Positions 6,534 to 15,284 of a DNA stretch of 64,000 nt are shown one piece after another. The translations under genes were made by a program, and so were the position numbers. The stretch comes from an uncultured Atopobiaceae bacterium (lineage in GTDB: Bacteria > Actinomycetota > Coriobacteriia > Coriobacteriales > Atopobiaceae). Position 1 is the first letter of the stretch. Each line of letters starts with the position of its first letter. Location of the stretch: the NCBI GenBank assembly GCA_934792625.1, contig CAKVON010000005.1:62001-126000 (forward strand), given 5' to 3'. The notes beneath the pieces were generated by a model. The model was not told where the DNA came from. It was given only the letters and a program-made list of their open reading frames with translations, and made no database searches.

Positions 6534-8279
6534 CTACTTGCGCATGACCGAGATGGTCCAGACGTTGGAGCGGTACGGGCGCCAGAACTGCTCGGTGGAG
6601 ACCACGGTGGCGCCGCACTCGTCGGCAAACTGCTGGATGTCGTCGTTCTCGTCGGCGTTGCCGTTGGAGACGTAGACGAACTTGCCGTGATAGTCGTCGA
6701 GAAGGGCGGGCAGGTCCGGCGAGAGGGTGGCCTGGGGCGCGTAGGCCTCGTAGCCCGGCGCCGTGTCGGGAATGTAGACGCGCGCCTCGGGCACGAGCTG
6801 CGACAACGGTCCGACGGCGCAGATGTTGTCGCCGATGTTTCCGGCAGAGAAGACCGGCAGCACGTTGCCCGCGGCGTCGTGGGTGACCTCGCGGTAGTAG
6901 TCGACCACCTCGTCGTTAGTCGGGCTGTAGTTGCTCTGGGCGTTCCAGTAGCAGGTGACGCCACCCAGGAGCATGAAGCAGGCGACCCCGAAGGCGGCCA
7001 GGCGCCGCCCGCCCATCCTGTCGAACAGAATCGCGAACAGCAGCGCCATGCCCGCGGTCGCGCAGTGCAGGTAGCGCTGCATCATGATCGACTGGTGCAT
7101 GGCAACGGACGCGGCACCCGCCAGGACCATCGTGCCGAAGAAGGCGATGGCGGCGACGGCAAGCGGGTCCACAAGCATGGTCGCCACATGGTCGAGGCGA
7201 CTCGGTACGACAGACAGGGACCCGGCAGTCAGGTCGAGGTCCTTCTCGGCAGCCTGGGCGGCAACGCGAACGGCGTTGCGGCGGACGCCGGCAATGCAAA
7301 GGCGGCGCGCAACGTCCAGAAGGGCGATTGAGAGCACGAGCCAGAAGCCGTAGCAAAGCAGCTTGGTCACCGCCTGCCAGACGGGTCCCTGGTTCCCGCA
7401 GAACGCGACCGAGAAGACCGCGTCGGCCCTGATCGGGTACTGGAGGAAGTCGAGGAGCGTGTCGGGATAGATGAACGTGATCCAGTACTCGGAGCTGACG
7501 CCGGAGACCTGGCTTGCCACCGCATGGATCCAGGGGGCATATGCGACAAGACACAGGGCGGCTCCCACGGCGAATCGCGCGACCGGAGTGCGTCGGCCAT
7601 GGCGTGCCGCGGCGACGCAGGCCACCAGCAGCACGACCATGCAGCAGAAGGCGGCCATCGCGGCGTAGTAGTGCGAATAGGCGGACGCGAGCGCGCAGAC
7701 AAAGGCGATGGCCCACCAGGAGAGGGGGGCGTTCTCCCCCGCCACCACGGCGGCCGCCACGCGGCGGGCGTAGATCAGCGTGACACCCACGAGCAGCGCG
7801 GCCCACGCGTACATGCGGATGTCGACCGACTCGACCATGGTCCAGGGGCTAAACAGCACGAACGCGGCAAACAGGATGCCCGCCCGGTTGCCGCAGTCGC
7901 GGCGGACGTGGGTCCAGCCCAGAAGCGCGAGCGCGGCGGTGCACGCCAGCGAGAAGCCCCTGTAGGCTACGAGGCTGGGGCCAAACACCAGATAGACGAG
8001 GTGCAGGACCCAGTAGTACAGCACGGGGTGAACGTCGGCCGAGCCGATTCGCCAGATGTCGGCGAAGCCGTGCTGGACGAGCGCGGTCGAGTAGCTCTCG
8101 TCGAACCAGAGCTGGCCGTGGAAGACGTTTGCCAGGTTGAGCAGCATGCCCACGACGAAAACGACCGCGAAGACGAGACCCGCGTGATGGACGGGGCGAT
8201 GTGTGGTCGCGGCAGCGATCGCCGGCGTCGAGGCATCGACGTTCGAGACGGCAGGCTGGTTGGTGGCGCTATGGGACAT
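6534..8279 (-). CDS. Multi-spanning membrane glycosyltransferase (GT39/ArnT-like)
   Basis: A 581-residue integral membrane protein with roughly 10-12 hydrophobic segments. The first extracytoplasmic loop has WFDESYSTAL and the second segment ADVHPVLYYWVLHL. The acidic pair and His-Pro arrangement are typical of PMT/ArnT-type enzymes that use polyprenyl-phosphate sugars. The hydrophilic C-terminal part (about 470-581) would lie outside. AGGAG sits 6 bases before the ATG at 8279. It precedes the GtrB-like gene, a likely donor supplier. A central loop carries the window-wide 14-mer, read as Ala-Glu-Lys-Asp. The acceptor (teichoic acid, protein or polysaccharide) is unknown. Confidence 0.85.
   Translation of the reverse strand: MSHSATNQPAVSNVDASTPAIAAATTHRPVHHAGLVFAVVFVVGMLLNLANVFHGQLWFDESYSTALVQHGFADIWRIGSADVHPVLYYWVLHLVYLVFGPSLVAYRGFSLACTAALALLGWTHVRRDCGNRAGILFAAFVLFSPWTMVESVDIRMYAWAALLVGVTLIYARRVAAAVVAGENAPLSWWAIAFVCALASAYSHYYAAMAAFCCMVVLLVACVAAARHGRRTPVARFAVGAALCLVAYAPWIHAVASQVSGVSSEYWITFIYPDTLLDFLQYPIRADAVFSVAFCGNQGPVWQAVTKLLCYGFWLVLSIALLDVARRLCIAGVRRNAVRVAAQAAEKDLDLTAGSLSVVPSRLDHVATMLVDPLAVAAIAFFGTMVLAGAASVAMHQSIMMQRYLHCATAGMALLFAILFDRMGGRRLAAFGVACFMLLGGVTCYWNAQSNYSPTNDEVVDYYREVTHDAAGNVLPVFSAGNIGDNICAVGPLSQLVPEARVYIPDTAPGYEAYAPQATLSPDLPALLDDYHGKFVYVSNGNADENDDIQQFADECGATVVSTEQFWRPYRSNVWTISVMRK
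7239..7252 (+). repeat. Copy of dispersed 14-mer
   Basis: Exact GTCCTTCTCGGCAG inside a cytoplasmic-loop-like stretch of the membrane glycosyltransferase, read Ala-Glu-Lys-Asp on the coding strand. Confidence 0.85.
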
Positions 8280-8290
8280 CGAGGCTCCTG

Positions 8291-8304
8291 GTACTTCTCG
8301 GCAG
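8291..8304 (+). repeat. Copy of dispersed 14-mer, intergenic
   Basis: Exact GTACTTCTCGGCAG directly upstream of the ribosome site of the membrane glycosyltransferase. Confidence 0.85.
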
Positions 8305-8423
8305 TGTTTTGGCTTACTGGCGGGGACATGGCTGCGCGGCGCGAGAACGCGGCGGACAGGACCAGTCCACACCTTTCGTAATTCTAGACGCGGGGCGACG
8401 ACCTTCGGGGCCAGCACCCGCAA

Positions 8424-8503
8424 GTCGTACATAAACGCCGAATTGTGCGGGCTTTCCCGCGTTTTGAGGCATCGGCCGCACAATTTCGGAGTTGTGTACG
8501 AAC
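8424..8503. repeat. Long imperfect inverted repeat
   Basis: The left arm 8424-8450 and right arm 8476-8503 pair over about 27 bases with two small gaps. They share GTACA(T/C)AA near the outer end and CCGAA(A)TTGTGCGG at the inner end. The loop is 25 bases. It could be an operator pair, a stable RNA hairpin or a small mobile-element relic. Confidence 0.6.
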
Positions 8504-8796
8504 TCGAGGGACCGGGGAGGCGGGGACGCGTCGGCGATGCGGCCCACCTTTCCTTCGGCATCTACCGACAAAAGAGAAGTACCAGGTAAAATGAGTAACC
8601 ATTTCAGGCCAATCCATGTTGTGCACGACTGCGACCAACGGCTCATTCAGCCTGGCGAACCCATCTGTGCCCACCCCACCAACGCCACGCACGCTATATA
8701 TAGGCGGGAGCGACATGAGAAAGGGCGCGGCGACCGCAACCGGCGCCGCGCCCCACACATCCCTCATTGCCGCTCGCAACGGACGGACGGCGACCC

Positions 8797-9885
8797 CTAC
8801 TCGTCGCCGAAGCTGATGCCCATTGCGCGCGCCTCGCGCACCAGGTCGCTCTCGGGGTCGACGTACTTCAGCTTGCCGGCGACCTCCTCCAGCGGGACGT
8901 GCACCATCTTGCCGCCGACCTTGGCGATCATGTAGCCGAACTCGCCACGCAGAAAGCCCAGCGCCGCCTCGACGCCGCACTGGGTCGCGAACAGGCGGTC
9001 CTGAGCGTCGGGCTGGCCGCCGCGCTGGGTGTGGCCGGGCACCGCCACACGGACCTCGGCGTCAGTGCGATGCGCGATCTCCTCGGCGATGTCGTAGGCA
9101 ACCGACGGCTTGACGCGCTGGGCCACCAGCTGCTTGTACTCCTTCTTCTTCATGGCCGCCTCCCGCTTGGAGATGGCGCCCTCCGCGACCACGACGATGG
9201 AGAACCTCCCACCGACCTTCTCGCGGTCGGCGATCGCCTTGACCACGTTGTCCATGTCGTAGGGGATCTCCGGGATGAGGATGACGTCAGCGCCGCCGGC
9301 GACACCCGCGTACAGGGGAATCCAGCCGACCTTGTGGCCCATGATCTCGATCACGAAGACGCGGCCGTGGCTGGAGGCCGTGGTGTGGATGTCGTCGATG
9401 CAGCGGGTGGCGACGTCGATGGCGCTGGTGAAGCCGAAGGTGATGTCGGTGCCCCAGGTGTCGTTGTCGATGGTCTTGGGCAGCGCGATGACGTTGAGCC
9501 CCTCCTCGCGCAGGCGGTTGGCCGTCTTGGTGGAGCCGTTGCCGCCCAACACGAACAGGCAGTCGAGCTTGTGCGCGGCGTAGGTCTTCTTCATCGCGGG
9601 GACCTTCTCGACGCCGTCGGCCTCGGGGATGTCCAGGCGCTTGAACGGCGTGCGGCTGGTGCCCAGGATCGTGCCTCCGCGGGTCAGGATTCCCGAGAAG
9701 TCGGCCCAATCCATCTTGCGGCACCTGTCGTAAATAAGGCCCTGGTAGCCGTCCTCGAAGCCGTAGATCTCGACCTTCTCGCCAGTCTTCTTGGCGCTTG
9801 CCGAGATTGTCTTCACGATTCCGCGCATCGTCGCGTTGAGCGCCTGGCAGTCGCCGCCGCTGGTGAGAAGACCGATCCTGATCAC
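8797..9885 (-). CDS. pfkA: 6-phosphofructokinase
   Basis: Converts fructose-6-phosphate to fructose-1,6-bisphosphate in the cytoplasm. 362 residues, of the longer actinobacterial/clostridial type. The glycine loop LTSGGDC (8-13) is followed by the donor site GGNGS (114-118) and catalytic PKTIDND (136-142), then IEIMGH. Gly117 matches the residue that favours ATP, while Lys137 matches the one typical of pyrophosphate-using enzymes, so the phosphoryl donor is not certain. Start is GTG at 9885 with AAGGA upstream. It is preceded by a glycosyltransferase gene and separated from it by a terminator-like hairpin, so it likely has its own promoter. Confidence 0.93.
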   Translation of the reverse strand: MIRIGLLTSGGDCQALNATMRGIVKTISASAKKTGEKVEIYGFEDGYQGLIYDRCRKMDWADFSGILTRGGTILGTSRTPFKRLDIPEADGVEKVPAMKKTYAAHKLDCLFVLGGNGSTKTANRLREEGLNVIALPKTIDNDTWGTDITFGFTSAIDVATRCIDDIHTTASSHGRVFVIEIMGHKVGWIPLYAGVAGGADVILIPEIPYDMDNVVKAIADREKVGGRFSIVVVAEGAISKREAAMKKKEYKQLVAQRVKPSVAYDIAEEIAHRTDAEVRVAVPGHTQRGGQPDAQDRLFATQCGVEAALGFLRGEFGYMIAKVGGKMVHVPLEEVAGKLKYVDPESDLVREARAMGISFGDE

Positions 9886-9913
9886 GTTGGTTCCTTCTTC
9901 CGATACAAAGCCC

Positions 9914-9940
9914 GGGGCGCCCCCGTGCGGAGGGCGCCCC
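9914..9940 (-). terminator. Hairpin between glycosyltransferase and pfk
   Basis: 9-bp stem GGGGCGCCC/GGGCGCCCC with a 9-base loop, followed on the minus strand by GGGCTTTGT. Confidence 0.6.
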
Positions 9941-9948
9941 ATCTTACG

Positions 9949-10989
9949 CTAGTTGAACTTGACGATCTTGCCGGCAAGCCTGTACGCGCCCAGGGTGAAC
10001 TTCTTGCCCACCGGACCGGGCAGGTTGGTGCCGATGCCCACCATGCCCAGGCGGCAGCGGCGCCACAGCCTGTGGTCGTAGGCCTTGAGCTCGGCCCAAA
10101 GCTTGGCCAGCTCGTCCATGGCGTCGGGCCTCTCCGAGATCTTCGAGAAGACCGAGCAGATCGCCATCATGATGACGAAGTAGTTGACCATGTAGCTGCG
10201 CAGCTTGGCGCTCTTGACGTCGGCGTAGGGGTGGTAGGCGTGCATCATGATGCGCGTGACGCGCACCTGCTGGTCGATGCGGCCCGCCATGACCTTCTCG
10301 TTGACCGACTGGTCCTCGCGGCCGATGAAGTAGCGGTAGAGGTCCACGTTCAGGTAGCGGATGGCCTTGCAGCGCGGCAGCGGCACGTAGGCGTAGATGT
10401 TGTCGACGTAGAACGTGTGCGCCGGCATCGGGACGCCGCCGTCGGCGCGCAGGACGTCGGCGCGGTAGCACAGCGAGTGCATGAGCAGGTTCTGCGACAT
10501 GAGGAAGTGGCCGACCTGGTCCCAGCCAAAGACGCGGCCCTGCGGCAGCACGCGGGCGTAGTCGACGGTGTGGTGCGTGCCGTCGGCAGTGTGCTCGTAG
10601 ACGTAGTTCGTGATGAACAGGTCCACGCGCTCGCCCGACTCTATCGTCTTACGAAGGCTGTCGAGAAGGGCGGCGAGCGCGTCGCCGTCGAGCCAGTCGT
10701 CGGAGTCGACGACCTTGTAGTAGACGCCGTCGGCGCTCTCGAGGCCCTTGAGGACCGCCATGCCATGGCCGCCGTTCTCCTGGTGGACGGCCTTGATGAT
10801 GCCGGGGTGGCGCTGCTGCCAGGCGTCGGCCTTGGCGGGAGTGTCATCCTTGGCGGAGCCGTCGTCCACAATCACGATCTGGACGTCGTCGGCATATGCC
10901 GAGCCCTCCAGGATCGACTCGATGCAGTGGTCCATGTAATCGGCGGAGTTGTAGCACGGGATGCCGAAGGTGATAATCTTCTGGGTCAT
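9949..10989 (-). CDS. Family 2 glycosyltransferase
   Basis: A cytoplasmic GT-A glycosyltransferase of 346 residues with no membrane segments. The N-terminus reads IITFGIPCYNSADYMDHCIE, then VIVDDGSAKDDTP and the metal motif VVDSDDWLDGDAL (about 97-109). Such enzymes build cell-wall glycopolymers or capsule. The ATG at 10989 is chosen because the conserved strand begins there; the ribosome site is weak. It is oriented away from the fructose operon, with a shared 400-bp upstream region. Donor and acceptor are unknown. Confidence 0.88.
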   Translation of the reverse strand: MTQKIITFGIPCYNSADYMDHCIESILEGSAYADDVQIVIVDDGSAKDDTPAKADAWQQRHPGIIKAVHQENGGHGMAVLKGLESADGVYYKVVDSDDWLDGDALAALLDSLRKTIESGERVDLFITNYVYEHTADGTHHTVDYARVLPQGRVFGWDQVGHFLMSQNLLMHSLCYRADVLRADGGVPMPAHTFYVDNIYAYVPLPRCKAIRYLNVDLYRYFIGREDQSVNEKVMAGRIDQQVRVTRIMMHAYHPYADVKSAKLRSYMVNYFVIMMAICSVFSKISERPDAMDELAKLWAELKAYDHRLWRRCRLGMVGIGTNLPGPVGKKFTLGAYRLAGKIVKFN

Positions 10990-11167
10990 TGGGGTCCAGT
11001 CGTTGGGTGCCGTCCTTGGGTCGCCGGCGCCTGTTCGCGCCGCACGCGCCACGCCCCGCGAGGCGCGACCGAGAAACGCCACACATGGGGCGCATCTGTC
11101 GACCAGCGCAATTCTACCGTAGCCGAGCCGTCCGCACATGACGATTCAGTCACGTTCGGCACTCTTT

Positions 11168-11282
11168 TTGAACGTACGTCAAACGGTGTCTGACCGTTTT
11201 CCTTCTCGATAATGACCGTTTGCCGCTCAAAAACAACCGTTTCTTGACCGTTATTGAACGTTAGTGACTGTTCTTGAACGTT
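11168..11282 (+). promoter_or_regulatory. Phased array of TGA(A/C)CGTT operators
   Basis: Octamers near TGACCGTT or TGAACGTT begin at about 11169, 11191, 11213, 11234, 11245, 11255, 11265 and 11275. An opposite-strand copy lies at about 11178. Spacings are near 22, 22, 21, 11, 10, 10 and 10, that is one or two helical turns. The array abuts the fruR promoter. It is probably the binding site of the DeoR-type regulator encoded just downstream. Confidence 0.75.
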
Positions 11283-11286
11283 TGCG

Positions 11287-11295
11287 TGATATATT
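11287..11295 (+). promoter_or_regulatory. Extended -10 promoter of the fructose operon
   Basis: TGATATATT: a TG one base before TATATT. No good -35 box is present, because the operator array occupies that place. This fits an extended -10 promoter controlled by the array. Confidence 0.5.
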
Positions 11296-11389
11296 TCAGT
11301 CAACGACAAGGGGTCGAGAAGGACCGCGGGACAGCAATCCCCACACACGCGACATCCGCCCGACCCGCCACAGCCGCAAGGAGGCGCAC

Positions 11390-12142
11390 ATGCTCGCCGA
11401 GGACCGCATGGCACGCATATGCGAGATCGTCACCGCCCGCGGAGCCGCGACCCTGACCGAGCTCTGCTCGGCCCTGGACGCCTCCGAGTCCACCATCCGC
11501 CGCGACCTCGTCCGCCTGGACGCCGAGGGCCGCGTCGAGCGCGTGCACGGCGGCGCCCGTGCCAAGTCCGACAGCAGCCTCGTCTCGACCGACCAGTCCG
11601 TGGCCGAGAAGCACGACATCAACGCCGCCCAGAAGCGCGCGATCGCCGAGGTGGCGGCGGGCCTGGTCGGCCCCGGCGACCTCGTCTACATCGACTCCGG
11701 CACCACCTGCGAGCTCATGGCCGACTACCTTGCCGAGACCCGCGCCACCTACGTCACCAACTCCCTCCCGCTCGCGCAGCGACTTCTTGCCCGCGGCATG
11801 CAGGTCATCCTGCCCGGCGGCCGCGTCAAGCCCCTGACCGAGGCCCTCGTGGGCGAGGAGGCCGTCGACTCGCTGTCGCGCTACCACTTCACCATCGGCT
11901 TCTGGGGCACCAACGGCTGCGACCCGGCAACCGGCTTCACCACCCCCGAGCCCGGCGAGGCGGCCGTCAAGCGCGTGAGCATGCGCCAGTGCTCGCACCC
12001 CTTCGTCCTGTGCGACGCCAGCAAGTTCGAGCACGTCTCGCTCGTCACCTTCGCCGACTTCGCCGCCGCAACCGTCATCTGCGACGACGTCCCCACCGAG
12101 AAGTACCTGGACTATCCCAACGTCATGAAAGTGGAGGCATAA
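11390..12142 (+). CDS. fruR: DeoR-family transcriptional regulator of fructose genes
   Basis: A 250-residue regulator with an N-terminal winged helix-turn-helix (about 1-57; ARICEIVTARGAATLTELC, then ESTIRRDLVRLDAEGRVERV) and a DeoR sugar-phosphate sensor domain (about 75-250; DLVYIDSGTTCELMADYL and VTNSLPLAQRLL). Family members sense sugar phosphates, here probably fructose-1-phosphate. AAGGAGG lies 6 bases before the ATG at 11390. It is the first gene of fruR-fruK-fruA, so it should regulate its own operon through the upstream operator array. The fruK start follows one base after the stop. Confidence 0.9.
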   Translation: MLAEDRMARICEIVTARGAATLTELCSALDASESTIRRDLVRLDAEGRVERVHGGARAKSDSSLVSTDQSVAEKHDINAAQKRAIAEVAAGLVGPGDLVYIDSGTTCELMADYLAETRATYVTNSLPLAQRLLARGMQVILPGGRVKPLTEALVGEEAVDSLSRYHFTIGFWGTNGCDPATGFTTPEPGEAAVKRVSMRQCSHPFVLCDASKFEHVSLVTFADFAAATVICDDVPTEKYLDYPNVMKVEA

Positions 12143-12143
12143 C

Positions 12144-13043
12144 GTGATCTACACCGTCACCTTCAACCCGGCGCTCGACTACATCGTGCGCGTGGAGGAC
12201 CTCACCCTGGGCAGGGTCAACCGCACCAACTACGAGCACATCCTGCCGGGCGGCAAGGGCATCAACGTCTCGATCGTCCTCAAGAACCTCGGCCACGACT
12301 CGTGCGCCCTGGGCTTCATGGCGGGCTTCACCGGCCGCGAGATCGAGCGCAGGCTCGGCCAGGCGGGCATCCGCTCCGACTTCATCGACGTCGCCGGCAT
12401 GAGCCGCATCAACGTCAAGGTCAAGTCCCGCGAGGAGACCGAGATCAACGGCCTGGGCCCCGACATCCGCCCCGCCGACATCGACGCGCTCTTCGCCCAG
12501 CTCGACCGTCTGGTCGAAGGCGACGTCCTGGTCGTCTCCGGCAGCGTCCCCGCGAGCCTTCCTGCCGACATGTACGAGCGCATCCTGTCCCGCATGGAGG
12601 GCCGCGGCATCGAGGTCGTCGTCGACGCCACGCGCGACCTTCTCGTCAACGTCCTTCCCTACCATCCCTTCCTCATCAAGCCCAACAACCACGAGCTCGG
12701 CGAGATCTTCGGCGTCGAGCTGGCGACCTGCGACGAGGTCGTCCCCTACGCCAAGAGGCTTCAGGAGAGGGGCGCGCGCAACGTGCTGGTCTCCATGGCC
12801 GGCGAGGGCGCGGTCTTCGTCTCCGAGAGGGGCGAGGTCTCGACGAGCGAGGCCCCCAAGGGCACCGTCGTCAACTCCGTCGGCGCGGGCGACTCCATGG
12901 TCGCCGGCTTCGTTGCCGGCTGGCTGGAGACCTCCGACGCCGCCAGCGCCTTCCGCATGGGCCTTTGCACCGGCTCTGCCAGCGCCTTCTCCGAGGAGCT
13001 GGCGACCCGCCCCGAGGTCGAGGCACTTCTCGCCACGATCTAA
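12144..13043 (+). CDS. fruK: 1-phosphofructokinase
   Basis: Phosphorylates fructose-1-phosphate, the product of the fructose PTS, to fructose-1,6-bisphosphate. A 299-residue PfkB-family protein: TVTFNPALDY at the N-terminus, PGGKGINVS (about 35-43) for substrate, and the C-terminal signature VNSVGAGDSMVAGFVAG with catalytic Asp near 250. Start is GTG one base after the fruR stop, with GGAGG seven bases upstream inside fruR, so it is coupled. It is followed by the PTS transporter after 110 bases. Confidence 0.94.
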   Translation: MIYTVTFNPALDYIVRVEDLTLGRVNRTNYEHILPGGKGINVSIVLKNLGHDSCALGFMAGFTGREIERRLGQAGIRSDFIDVAGMSRINVKVKSREETEINGLGPDIRPADIDALFAQLDRLVEGDVLVVSGSVPASLPADMYERILSRMEGRGIEVVVDATRDLLVNVLPYHPFLIKPNNHELGEIFGVELATCDEVVPYAKRLQERGARNVLVSMAGEGAVFVSERGEVSTSEAPKGTVVNSVGAGDSMVAGFVAGWLETSDAASAFRMGLCTGSASAFSEELATRPEVEALLATI

Positions 13044-13153
13044 CGCCACGGCGCACACCCACAGGCACCAGCGTCACGGGGACGCCCGCGACGTGAGATA
13101 GCTAGCTGCAAGTCAAGTCACCGCACGTCCAACGACACCAGTTAGGAGCAGAC

Positions 13154-15139
13154 ATGAAGATCACCGACCTCCTCGGGCCGAACGCGATCGTGGTCGGCGC
13201 CGACGTCGCCTCCCAGGCCGACGCCATCGACCGGCTCGTCGCGCTGCACGTCGCCGCCGGCAACGTGACCGACGCCGAGGGCTACAAGCAGGGCGTCCTC
13301 GCCCGCGAGAAGGACTTCTCCACCGCCGTGGGCGACGGCATCGCCATCCCCCACGCCAAGGTCGCCGCCGTCGCCAAGGCCGGCCTCGCCGCGATGACCA
13401 TCCCCGGCGGCGTCGACTGGAACTCGCCCGACGGCGAGCCCTGCGACCTGGTCTTTGCCATCGCCGCCCCCGAGGGCGAGAACAACGTCCACCTGGAGAT
13501 GCTGGCCAAGCTCTCCGCCCTTCTCATGCACGCGGACTTCGCCGCCAAGCTGCGCGCCGCCAAGACCGCCGAGGAGTTCCTCGCCGCGATCGACGCCGCC
13601 GAGGCCGAGCGTGACGCCGCCGACGCCGCCAAGGCCCAGGCCGCTGCCGCCCCCAAGACGTCCGAGTCCGAGTGGCCCGAGGTCCTGGCCATCACCGCCT
13701 GCCCGACCGGCATCGCCCACACCTACATGGCCGCCGAGAACCTCGAGAAGAAGGCTGCCGAGAAGGGCATCAGGCTCAAGGCCGAGACCCAGGGCTCCGC
13801 GGGCGCCAAGAACGTCCTGACTGCCGACGAGATCGCCCACTGCAAGGGCATCGTCATCGCCGCCGACAAGAACGTCGACCTGTCCCGCTTCGACGGCAAG
13901 CCCGTCTACGTGACCAACGTCTCCGCCGGCATCAACGAGCCCGAGCGCCTGATCGACATCGTGCTCAACGGCGAGGCCCCCATCCACTCGTCCGGCAAGT
14001 CCGCCGACGCCGGCACGTCCGCCGCGGTCGAGAGCGACTCCGTCTGGCACACCATCTACAAGCACCTCATGAACGGCGTCAGCCACATGCTGCCGTTCGT
14101 GATCGGCGGCGGCATCCTCACCGCCATCGCCTTCCTGGTCGACCAGCCCGGCCTGGGTACCTCGGCCTACGGCTCCTCGATCCCGGCTGCCGCCCTGTTC
14201 AAGACCATCGGCGGCGAGGCCTTCGGCCTGATGCTGCCGATCCTGGCCGGCTACATCGCCAGCTCGATCGCCGACCGTCCCGGCCTTGCCCCCGGCTTCG
14301 TCGGCGGCCTGTTCGCCAAGGCCGGCTACGACTTCGCCTACCTGGGAACGCTTGACGCCTCCGCGCTCGTCTCCGGCGGCTTCATCGCGGCCCTGTTCGC
14401 CGGCTTCGCCGCGGGCTACCTGACCCTGGGCATCGAGCGTGCCTGCGACAGGCTCCCGAGCTCGCTCGAGGGCATCAAGCCGATGCTCATCTACCCCGTG
14501 CTGGGCACGCTCGCCATCGGCGTCGCCATGCTCGCCCTCAACCCGGTCTTCGCCGCCATCAACACCGCGCTCAACGGCTTCCTCGCAGGCCTTGGCACGA
14601 GCAACATCGTGGTCCTGGGCCTCGTGCTCGGCGGCATGATGTCCGTCGACATGGGCGGCCCGTTCAACAAGGCCGCCTACGTCTTCGGCACCGCCGCCCT
14701 CGACCCCAGCTCCGGCCTGGGCACCACCGGCCAGGTCATCATGGCCTCCGTCATGGTCGGCGGCATGGTCCCGCCCCTGGTCATCGCCCTGTCCACCACG
14801 TTCTTCAAGAACCGCTGGTCCAAGACCGACCGTAACGCCGGCCTGGTGAACTACATCATGGGCCTGTCGTTCATCTCCGAGGGCGCCATCCCGTTTGCCG
14901 CCGCCGACCCCGGCCACGTCCTGCCCAGCTGCATCGTCGGCTCCGCCATCGCCGGCGGCCTGTCCGCGGCCTTCGGCTGCACCAGTCCCGCCCCGCACGG
15001 CGGCGCCTGGGTCAGCGCCGTCATCGGCAACCCGCTCATGTGGCTCGTCGCCTGCCTCGTCGGCTCCGTCATCGGCTGCCTGATCCTGTCCCTCTGGAAG
15101 AAGCCGCTGCCCGCCAGCGAGACCGGCCTGGAGAAGTAG
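13154..15139 (+). CDS. fruA: PTS fructose transporter, EIIABC fusion
   Basis: Membrane permease that takes up fructose and phosphorylates it to fructose-1-phosphate. 661 residues in A-B-C order. The EIIA domain (1-150) has the phospho-histidine in GIAIPHAKV (His67). An Ala-rich linker follows (about 150-172). The EIIB domain has the phospho-cysteine in ITACPTGIAHTYMAAENLE (Cys183). The EIIC membrane domain (about 295-655) has HLMNGVSHMLPFVIGGGIL and GGPFNKAAYVFG. TTAGGAG precedes the ATG. No HPr or enzyme I gene is in the window. It is the last gene of the operon and is followed by a strong hairpin. Confidence 0.95.
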   Translation: MKITDLLGPNAIVVGADVASQADAIDRLVALHVAAGNVTDAEGYKQGVLAREKDFSTAVGDGIAIPHAKVAAVAKAGLAAMTIPGGVDWNSPDGEPCDLVFAIAAPEGENNVHLEMLAKLSALLMHADFAAKLRAAKTAEEFLAAIDAAEAERDAADAAKAQAAAAPKTSESEWPEVLAITACPTGIAHTYMAAENLEKKAAEKGIRLKAETQGSAGAKNVLTADEIAHCKGIVIAADKNVDLSRFDGKPVYVTNVSAGINEPERLIDIVLNGEAPIHSSGKSADAGTSAAVESDSVWHTIYKHLMNGVSHMLPFVIGGGILTAIAFLVDQPGLGTSAYGSSIPAAALFKTIGGEAFGLMLPILAGYIASSIADRPGLAPGFVGGLFAKAGYDFAYLGTLDASALVSGGFIAALFAGFAAGYLTLGIERACDRLPSSLEGIKPMLIYPVLGTLAIGVAMLALNPVFAAINTALNGFLAGLGTSNIVVLGLVLGGMMSVDMGGPFNKAAYVFGTAALDPSSGLGTTGQVIMASVMVGGMVPPLVIALSTTFFKNRWSKTDRNAGLVNYIMGLSFISEGAIPFAAADPGHVLPSCIVGSAIAGGLSAAFGCTSPAPHGGAWVSAVIGNPLMWLVACLVGSVIGCLILSLWKKPLPASETGLEK

Positions 15140-15172
15140 CCTCCCGACCGACCCGCGGCCGGCAAGTGCATA

Positions 15173-15202
15173 GGGCCCGCACGTCACACGACGTGCGGGC
15201 CC
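15173..15202 (+). terminator. Terminator of the fructose operon
   Basis: A perfect 13-bp stem GGGCCCGCACGTC with an ACAC loop, then TCTTCGTCT. Confidence 0.8.
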
Positions 15203-15284
15203 TCTTCGTCTAACTCGCCGCCATTCGCGCGCGGCCACACCGACCCGCGGCCCACGCCGCCACAGCCCGCGTCACCGCCGCACC

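Larger units (their letters stand above)
8280..8796. other. 517-bp gene-free region with nested inverted repeats
   Basis: No credible gene. It holds the upstream region of the membrane glycosyltransferase (ribosome site and probably its promoter), one 14-mer at 8291, a 12-bp perfect inverted repeat CTGGTACTTCTC (8288-8299) against GAGAAGTACCAG (8574-8585), and an imperfect 27-bp inverted repeat at 8424-8503. The right end is the 3' flank of pfk. Confidence 0.6.
10990..11389. other. Divergent control region, glycosyltransferase / fructose operon
   Basis: Gene-free. Its left half gives the upstream sequence of the glycosyltransferase. Its right half holds the fructose operator array (11168-11282), an extended -10 promoter (11287-11295) and the leader to the fruR ribosome site AAGGAGG. 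Confidence 0.7.

Noticed and set aside
8767..11193. An 808-codon open frame on the plus strand
   Set aside because: It runs antisense to phosphofructokinase and a glycosyltransferase. Its translation is rich in Val, Asp, Leu, His and Arg, typical of the complement of high-GC genes, and has no family motif.
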